From: UBA5704 sp036264355
GTDB lineage: Bacteria; Acidobacteriota; Thermoanaerobaculia; Multivoradales; UBA5704
Reading direction: 5' to 3'
Assembly (NCBI GenBank): GCA_036264355.1
Contig: DATARD010000360.1
Span: 1 to 19,124, forward strand
Length of the DNA stretch: 19,124 bases
Numbering within the stretch: the first letter of the stretch is position 1; the number at the start of each line of letters is the position of its first letter. A program made the position numbers and the translations under genes. Shown piece by piece: positions 13,760 to 19,124 of the stretch. The notes below the pieces were generated by a model, which worked only from the letters and a program-made list of their open reading frames with translations, searched no databases and was not told the origin of the DNA.

Positions 13760-13768
13760 TGCTAAGAT
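13760..13768 (+). promoter_or_regulatory. extended -10 promoter element before the 13778 membrane gene
   Basis: TGC followed by TAAGAT (13763-13768, four of six) forms an extended -10 (TGn) element. There is no -35 hexamer at 16-18 bp. Initiation would be about three bases before the ATG at 13778, and no ribosome site is seen, so the transcript would be nearly leaderless. Confidence 0.35.
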
Positions 13769-13777
13769 GCGGGCCTC

Positions 13778-14593
13778 ATGGGTGTTTTCCTCTTGTTCCT
13801 GCTGTCCGTCGTCGCGGGCTCCCTGTCGACTCTCTACTGGATCCCCGAGGATGACCTGGGGCGCGGCTACTTCCAGATGAACGCGCTCGTCGTGCTCGGC
13901 CTGCTGGCGCTCGCCGTGGCGGTGGTCTGGCTGCATCCGTTCCGCCCGTTCGGCGACCGCCCCGCGGCCGGGGTGGCCTCGCTGCTCGTCTCCCTGGCCG
14001 GCGCCTTCCTCTACTACGGCGCGATCTGGAAGGAGCGCTGGCGGCTCGGCCGCTGGCCGCTCACCCTGTCGCTGGCCGGCTGTCTGGCAGCGCTCCTCCT
14101 CGCCGGACCGCACATCGTGCCGGCGCTGACGCCCCTCCCCTACCGCGGCCCGCTGCTCGATCTCGGGTTGCTCAGCTCGGCCCTGCTGCTCGGCTGGTCG
14201 CTGATCACGATGCTGCTCGGTCATTGGTATCTGGTGGCGCCGCGGCTGACCTTCCGCCATCTGGTGGTCTTCTGCCGCGTGCTCCTCGCGACGGTCTTCC
14301 TGCGCATCTTCGCGGTCGGCGCCAGCCTCGCCGTGGCCGCGGGCGTCGACGAACGGATCGATCCGCATCCGCTCCGCCTGGTGGCCGGCTTCGAAGGGCA
14401 GGGGATCTTCTTCTGGTTCCGCCTGCTCTGGGGGCTCGCCATCGTCCTGCCGCTGGTCTGGATGTCGCTCCACTGCGCCCGCCAGCGCTCGAACCAGTCG
14501 GCCACCGGCATCCTCTATGTCGTGGTGGTGGGCACCTTCATCGGCGAGATCACCGCGTTCTACCTCAGCATGACCACCGGCGTCCCCGTCTGA
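13778..14593 (+). CDS. polytopic membrane protein of unknown function
   Basis: A 271-residue hydrophobic protein with about seven to eight predicted membrane helices, beginning at residue 1 (GVFLLFLLSVVAGSLSTLYW) and ending with ILYVVVVGTFIGEITAFYLS. I do not recognise the family. Notable points are a cytoplasmic-looking basic loop WKERWRLGRW after the third helix and conserved-looking aromatic/charged positions (HWYLVAPRLTFRHL). No catalytic or transport motif stands out. The start is supported by an extended -10 element just upstream and by the hydrophobic N-terminus. Its TGA is directly followed by the ATG of the zinc-ribbon protein, so the two are almost certainly co-transcribed and may act together at the membrane. 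It is divergent from the sigma cluster. Real gene by size, membrane pattern and coupling; function unknown. Confidence 0.8.
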   Translation: MGVFLLFLLSVVAGSLSTLYWIPEDDLGRGYFQMNALVVLGLLALAVAVVWLHPFRPFGDRPAAGVASLLVSLAGAFLYYGAIWKERWRLGRWPLTLSLAGCLAALLLAGPHIVPALTPLPYRGPLLDLGLLSSALLLGWSLITMLLGHWYLVAPRLTFRHLVVFCRVLLATVFLRIFAVGASLAVAAGVDERIDPHPLRLVAGFEGQGIFFWFRLLWGLAIVLPLVWMSLHCARQRSNQSATGILYVVVVGTFIGEITAFYLSMTTGVPV

Positions 14594-15055
14594 ATGCGCA
14601 TCCGGACGCAGTGCCGCTCCTGCGGTCTCCCCTTCCCCGCGGTGCTGACGCCGGGGATCCCGGAGCTCGCCTGTCCCAACTGCGGCGCCTCGCGACCGGT
14701 GGCCGCCACCGGTTGGAGCGAAACCGCCGTCGAGGTCTGCCCGCTCTGCGGCTGCCGCCACCTCTATCGCCAGCGCGACTTCAACCGCGCTCTCGGCTGT
14801 GCCCTGGTGGCGGCGGGCGCCGTGCTCGTCCCGTGGACGTTCGGTCTCTCCCTCCCCGCCTTCGGCCTCGTCGATCTGTGGCTCTACCGGCGGCTCAAGG
14901 ACGCGCCTGTCTGCTACCGCTGCGACACGGTCTATCGCGATGCGCGGCCGGGTCCCCGGCAAGGGGACTTCGACCTGCTCAAGCACGACGTCCTGAAGTA
15001 CGGAAAGAACTGGGCGGATGAGACGGTGGACGCGGCCCAGAAGGAAGCAGACTGA
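14594..15055 (+). CDS. zinc-ribbon membrane protein with four CxxC pairs
   Basis: A 153-residue protein with CxxC pairs at 7/10, 27/30, 49/52 and 107/110, enough for two structural zinc sites. The first three pairs form a compact N-terminal ribbon region (QCRSCGLPF, ACPNCGAS, VCPLCGCRH). A hydrophobic stretch (about 66-97) would form one long or two short membrane segments, followed by the fourth pair (VCYRCDTVY) and a charged tail (DLLKHDVLKYGKNWADE). The function is not recognised. The ATG abuts the stop of the upstream membrane protein with no ribosome site of its own, indicating translational coupling. It is convergent with metK across the inverted-repeat element. The pair may be a membrane-associated assembly or quality-control module, but nothing in the sequence proves that. 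Confidence 0.8.
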   Translation: MRIRTQCRSCGLPFPAVLTPGIPELACPNCGASRPVAATGWSETAVEVCPLCGCRHLYRQRDFNRALGCALVAAGAVLVPWTFGLSLPAFGLVDLWLYRRLKDAPVCYRCDTVYRDARPGPRQGDFDLLKHDVLKYGKNWADETVDAAQKEAD

Positions 15056-15084
15056 GCGGTTATTTCTTTGTCCGCGCCGTTGAA

Positions 15085-15229
15085 GCCTCACCCCCGACCA
15101 CTCTCCCACCCCCTCCCGCCCGCCGGGAGAGGGGCGCCACCTCCCAAAAGAAGAGCAGAAAAGAATCATGGTTCCCCCCTCTCCCGGTGGCAGGGTGGGG
15201 ATGGGAGAGGTGGGTTAGGGGGGTGAGGC
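15085..15229. repeat. 145-bp intergenic inverted-repeat element (REP/MITE-like, possible bidirectional terminator)
   Basis: The outer 11 bases GCCTCACCCCC (15085-15095) pair exactly with 15219-15229. CTCTCCCA (15101-15108) pairs with 15202-15209. CCGGGAGAGGGG (15123-15134) pairs with 15176-15187. The spacing between blocks differs slightly, so it is an imperfect long stem with a roughly 41-bp AT-richer centre. The left arm also holds a small hairpin (15113-15118 with 15124-15129). It lies between the convergent zinc-ribbon gene and metK. No open frame or transposase is inside. Similar CTCTCCC/GGGAGAG intergenic repeats are dispersed in many GC-rich bacterial genomes. Confidence 0.75.
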
Positions 15230-15256
15230 TCGCCGCGGCGCCGTCCGAGACGCCGC

Positions 15257-16426
<1,170 letters not shown>

Positions 16427-16475
16427 TCGTGGTTACCTCTGACGCCCTCTCCGGGCTAGGCGTGGCATCGTTTCA

Positions 16476-16493
16476 GGGCTCGGGGTCGAGCCC
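16476..16493 (-). promoter_or_regulatory. hairpin at the 5' end of the metK leader
   Basis: A perfect seven-bp stem (GGGCTCG paired with CGAGCCC) with a four-base loop sits where the metK transcript is expected to begin. A second short stem (16459-16463 with 16442-16446) follows closer to the ribosome site. It does not match a SAM riboswitch class that I can identify; transcript stabilisation is the simplest reading. Confidence 0.45.
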
Positions 16494-16497
16494 GGGA

Positions 16498-16526
16498 ATG
16501 CTACCAACTGAGAGTAGGTGGGTCAA
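16498..16526 (-). promoter_or_regulatory. sigma-70-like promoter of metK
   Basis: On the minus strand TTGACC (16526-16521, five of six) and TAGCAT (16503-16498, four of six) are separated by 17 bp. Initiation near 16491 gives a leader of about 65 nt before ATG 16426. Confidence 0.55.
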
Positions 16527-16606
16527 ACCATCCCACAAGGACAGTGCGTCCAGCCGGCCGAAGCGAGCCGGACAGGAGCGTTTTTTGCAGCAGCCGGGAG
16601 CGTATG

Positions 16607-16613
16607 AAGGAGG
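16607..16613 (+). promoter_or_regulatory. Shine-Dalgarno sequence that fixes the XDH-subunit start
   Basis: AAGGAGG lies seven bases before ATG 16621. It rules out the longer in-frame start at 16429, which would run through the metK promoter region and add 64 residues without family similarity. Confidence 0.8.
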
Positions 16614-16620
16614 ACTCCCC

Positions 16621-18765
16621 ATGAGCGCAGCGGTCGGCAAGCCTCTTGAACGCGTGGATGGACGCCTGAAGGTCACCGGCGGCGCGAAGTACGCCGAGGA
16701 TTTCCGGCCGGAGCATCTGACCCACGCCGTCATTGTGCAGAGCACCATCGCCAAGGGACGCATCCTGTCGATCGACACCGCCGCCGCCCTCCGCGCTCCC
16801 GGCGTCGTCGCCGTCCTCACCCATGAGAACGCGCCGAAGCTCCAGGACAAGCCGCAATCCGGTGGCGGCCTGGGAGGCAACCTCGGCGAGAAGCTGATGC
16901 CGCTCTCCAGCGACGCCGTCCATTTCGCCGGCCAGCACATCGCCTGCGTGATCGCGGAGACGCTCGACCAAGCACGGCACGCCGCCTCGCTCCTTCGGGT
17001 GCATTATCAAGAGGACACGCCGGTGCTCGACATGGTCGCGGCGGAGCCGAACGCGACCTTTCCGGAAAAAGCCCTGGGAGGAGACGACGCCCAGCACCAC
17101 CGCGGCGACGTCGAGGCCGCCCTCGCGGCCGGGGACATCGTCAAGGTCGAGCCGACCTACACGATCCCGGTCGAGACCAATAATCCCATGGAGCCCGGGG
17201 CGACCGTCGCCGCCTGGGAGGGCGACCACTTGACCGTCGAGGACGCCACGCAGGCGGTGGTCGGCACGCGCAACGTCCTCGCCGGCGTCTTCGGCGTGCC
17301 GCGCCAGAACGTCCGCGTCCTCTGTCCGTTCACCGGCGGCGGCTTCGGCAGCAAGGGGCATCAGTGGCCGCACACCATCCTCGCGGCGATGGCGGCGCGC
17401 GAGGTGCGCCGGCCGGTCAAGCTCGCCCTCACCCGTGCCCAGATGTTCACCTCCATCGGACACCGGCCGCACACCATCCAGAAGCTGGCGCTCGCCGCCC
17501 GCCGCGACGGCACGCTGACCGCCATCCGCCACGAGACGCTCAACCCCGCCTCGCCGCTCACCGAATTCGTCGCGCCGTGCGGCGCGGTAACCTCCAAGCA
17601 GATGTACGCCTGCGACAACGTCGCGGCGATCAACAAGCTGGTGCGGCTCAATGTCGGCGCGCCGACACCGATGCGCGCGCCCGCCGAATCGCCCGCCACG
17701 TTCGCCCTCGAATCCGCGATGGACGAGCTCGCCTACGCCCTCGGAATGGACCCGCTCGACCTGCGGCTGCGCAACGACGCGGAGAAAGATCCGGCCGAAG
17801 GCAAGCCCTGGTCAAGCAAGCATCTCAAGGAGTGCTATCAGCGCGGCGCCGCCAGGTTCGGCTGGAAGAACCGGAAGCCCGAGCCCGGCTCGATGAAGGA
17901 CGGCGATCTCCTCGTCGGCTGGGGCATGGCGACCGCGTTCTATCCCGGCAAGCGCCAGCCGTCCTCCGCCAAGGTGCGCATCACCGCCGACGGCCGCGCG
18001 CTCGTCCAGGCCGCGACGCAGGAGCTCGGCACCGGCTCCTACACCGTCTTCACCCAGGTCGCGGCGGACGCCCTCGACCTGCCGGTCGACCGCGTCACCT
18101 TCGAGCTTGGAGACACCGATCTCCCCGAGGCGCCCTTCTCCGCCGGCTCCTGCTCCGCCGCCAGCGTCAGCGAAGCGATCGTCCAGGCCGCCGCGGCCGT
18201 CAAGGCGAAGATCCCCGGTCTGGATCCATCTGGGAGCCCTTCCTACTCCGATCTCCTGCAGCGCGTCGGCCTGCCCGCTGTCGAAGCCGAGGTCTCGGTC
18301 AAGCCCGACGATCCGAAGATCAAGGCGCACAACGTCCACTCCTTCGGAGCGCAGTTCTGCGAGGTCAAGATCGATCCCCTGCTGCCGTTCGTCCGGGTGA
18401 CCCGCTGGGTCTCCGTCGTCGACGGCGGGCGCATCCTCAACGCCCGCACCGCCGAGAGCCAGATCACCGGCGCCATCGTCATGGGGATCGGCATGGCGCT
18501 GATGGAGCACACGGTCTACGATCCGCGTACCGGCCGCCCGGTGACCGACAGCTTCGCGGACTACCACATCCCGGTCAACGCCGACCTCGTCCCCATCGAG
18601 GTGGAATTCATCGACCATCCCGACCCGGTGATCAACACCCTCGGCTGCCGCGGCGTCGGAGAGATCGGCATCACCGGAGCCGCCGCCGCCATCGCGAACG
18701 CGGTCTACCACGCGACGGGCAAGCGGGTGCGGGATCTGCCGATCACGGTGGACAAGCTGCTGTAG
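16621..18765 (+). CDS. xanthine dehydrogenase/aldehyde oxidoreductase family, molybdopterin-binding subunit
   Basis: A 714-residue molybdenum-cofactor subunit of the PaoC/YagR type. The N-terminal a/b-hammerhead domain begins GKPLERVDGRLKVTGGAKYAED. Cofactor-binding landmarks follow: GTRNVLAGVFGVPRQNV, GGGFGSKG (239-245), MRAPAESPATFALESAMDELA, and the C-terminal GCRGVGEIGITGAAAAIANAV with catalytic Glu681. Length is close to PaoC (about 730), so it looks intact. There is no twin-arginine signal, so it is probably cytoplasmic, or exported with a partner. The usual FeS (PaoA-type) and FAD (PaoB-type) genes are absent: the upstream neighbour is divergent metK and the downstream gene is antisense. 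Substrate cannot be read from sequence; an aldehyde or N-heterocycle is typical for the family. It has its own strong ribosome site. An 18-bp copy of the parA-upstream palindrome core lies within it. Confidence 0.92.
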   Translation: MSAAVGKPLERVDGRLKVTGGAKYAEDFRPEHLTHAVIVQSTIAKGRILSIDTAAALRAPGVVAVLTHENAPKLQDKPQSGGGLGGNLGEKLMPLSSDAVHFAGQHIACVIAETLDQARHAASLLRVHYQEDTPVLDMVAAEPNATFPEKALGGDDAQHHRGDVEAALAAGDIVKVEPTYTIPVETNNPMEPGATVAAWEGDHLTVEDATQAVVGTRNVLAGVFGVPRQNVRVLCPFTGGGFGSKGHQWPHTILAAMAAREVRRPVKLALTRAQMFTSIGHRPHTIQKLALAARRDGTLTAIRHETLNPASPLTEFVAPCGAVTSKQMYACDNVAAINKLVRLNVGAPTPMRAPAESPATFALESAMDELAYALGMDPLDLRLRNDAEKDPAEGKPWSSKHLKECYQRGAARFGWKNRKPEPGSMKDGDLLVGWGMATAFYPGKRQPSSAKVRITADGRALVQAATQELGTGSYTVFTQVAADALDLPVDRVTFELGDTDLPEAPFSAGSCSAASVSEAIVQAAAAVKAKIPGLDPSGSPSYSDLLQRVGLPAVEAEVSVKPDDPKIKAHNVHSFGAQFCEVKIDPLLPFVRVTRWVSVVDGGRILNARTAESQITGAIVMGIGMALMEHTVYDPRTGRPVTDSFADYHIPVNADLVPIEVEFIDHPDPVINTLGCRGVGEIGITGAAAAIANAVYHATGKRVRDLPITVDKLL
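17650..17667. repeat. 18-bp intragenic copy of the parA-upstream palindrome core
   Basis: AATGTCGGCGCGCCGACA here is identical to 5844-5861. Bases 17652-17667 form a perfect 16-bp palindrome. It is translated as NVGAPT within the XDH subunit, so it may simply be coding sequence. Confidence 0.6.
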
Positions 18766-18825
18766 TCGCTATCCGGCTGCTTGCCGGTCCGGAACGCGCC
18801 AGACGACCAGCACGTCCGTTCTCCG

Positions 18826-19124
18826 TCATCCCTTTGGAAAAACTTGTGACAAAAAGGCCATCACGTCCCGCGCCACGGCCGGATCACCCGTGCCTTGGTC
18901 GAGGGCTGTCACGGCCGCCGCCACCTGCCGCAGCGTGTCGAAAGAGTCGGCGCCAGGCGGGCCGGCCGCTGCCGCGGTCGCGTGGGCAAGAGCCTTGAGG
19001 TCAGCAATCGAATCGGGGTGATAGGAAGCGCCCAGATGCCCCGCAATCGTGGCCGCGAGAAGAGCAAGCTCCCGGGCCTGAGCCTTGGTGGCCTCCTCCG
19101 CGATCAGACCTTGCGCCCTCTCCA
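18826..19124 (-). CDS. unrecognised protein, C-terminal part (runs off the window)
   Basis: On the minus strand a frame is open from the window edge through 98 codons to TGA at 18828-18826. The product is Ala-rich and probably helical, with segments LIAEEATKAQARELALLAA, HLGASYHPDSIADLKALA and a C-terminus ARDVMAFLSQVFPKG. I do not recognise a family. Support comes from the uninterrupted frame, a plausible amphipathic composition and convergence with the XDH-subunit gene after a 60-bp gap. That gap contains a CCGGC/GCCGG hairpin (18773-18787) without a T-run. Third positions are somewhat less GC-biased than in neighbouring genes, so it could be recently acquired or not a gene. Confidence 0.5.
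   Translation of the reverse strand, partial: ERAQGLIAEEATKAQARELALLAATIAGHLGASYHPDSIADLKALAHATAAAAGPPGADSFDTLRQVAAAVTALDQGTGDPAVARDVMAFLSQVFPKG

Noticed and set aside
16548..16586. rho-independent terminator or attenuator before the XDH subunit
   Set aside because: A CCGGC/GCCGG stem (16554-16558 with 16567-16571) is followed by T6 at 16581-16586, but nine bases separate stem and T-run, which is too far for a classic terminator.
16429..16620. N-terminal extension of the XDH subunit to an upstream ATG
   Set aside because: ATG 16621 has a perfect AAGGAGG and gives the family N-terminus; the extension overlaps the metK promoter and a T6 run and has no family similarity.
16427..16620. known SAM riboswitch upstream of metK
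   Set aside because: I could not match the leader to SAM-I, SAM-II, SAM/SAH or SAM-IV consensus elements by eye; only hairpins are reported.

Overview
The window is GC-rich, densely coded bacterial chromosome with strong third-position GC bias; most long antisense frames are shadows of this bias. The best guess for the host is a member of the Acidobacteriota (Thermoanaerobaculia- or Holophagae-like). This is inference from gene content: short sigma-70 factors paired with a zinc-motif/TPR protein, a fused LptF-LptG, a BFN (DUF151) protein beside miaB, and a regulatory-type PTS beside rapZ. There is no rRNA, tRNA, CRISPR array or transposase, and no gene-free stretch above 300 bp. The largest gaps are 15056-15256 and 16427-16620.

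Layout. 1-3036 (+): the 3' end of rapZ, then a tight PTS phosphorelay of EIIA-Man, HPr (His15 and Ser46 both present) and Enzyme I, with no EIIB/EIIC in view, so probably regulatory. 3049-5790 (+): a proline-rich lipoprotein overlapping miaB, then a BFN-family protein. 5791-7589 (+): parA-parB behind a 24-bp perfect palindrome whose core is repeated 32 bp downstream. 7698-8114 (-): queD. It is divergent from 8195-10600 (+), one 801-residue LptF-LptG fusion, and the two are separated by four 9-bp tandem repeats. 10610-13618 (-): a run of three paralogous sigma factors with one cytosolic zinc-motif/TPR protein, a candidate anti-sigma regulator. 13778-15055 (+): a polytopic membrane protein and a four-CxxC zinc-ribbon membrane protein. 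15085-15229: an imperfect inverted-repeat element between convergent genes. 15257-16426 (-): metK, with a short structured leader. 16621-18765 (+): a full-length molybdopterin-binding subunit of the xanthine dehydrogenase/aldehyde oxidoreductase family with no FeS or FAD partner in view. 18826-19124 (-): the 3' end of an unrecognised gene.

A cross-cutting observation is that several genes lacking a Shine-Dalgarno sequence (BFN, parA, lptFG, the 13778 membrane gene) have a sigma-70-like promoter whose -10 box ends only 6 to 10 bp before the start codon. That is the geometry expected of leaderless or near-leaderless transcripts. By contrast queD, the XDH subunit and the PTS genes have clear Shine-Dalgarno sequences. 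The most unusual items are the three-sigma/one-regulator cluster, the parA-upstream palindrome with an 18-bp identical copy inside the XDH gene, and the repeat array in the queD/lptFG divergent region.
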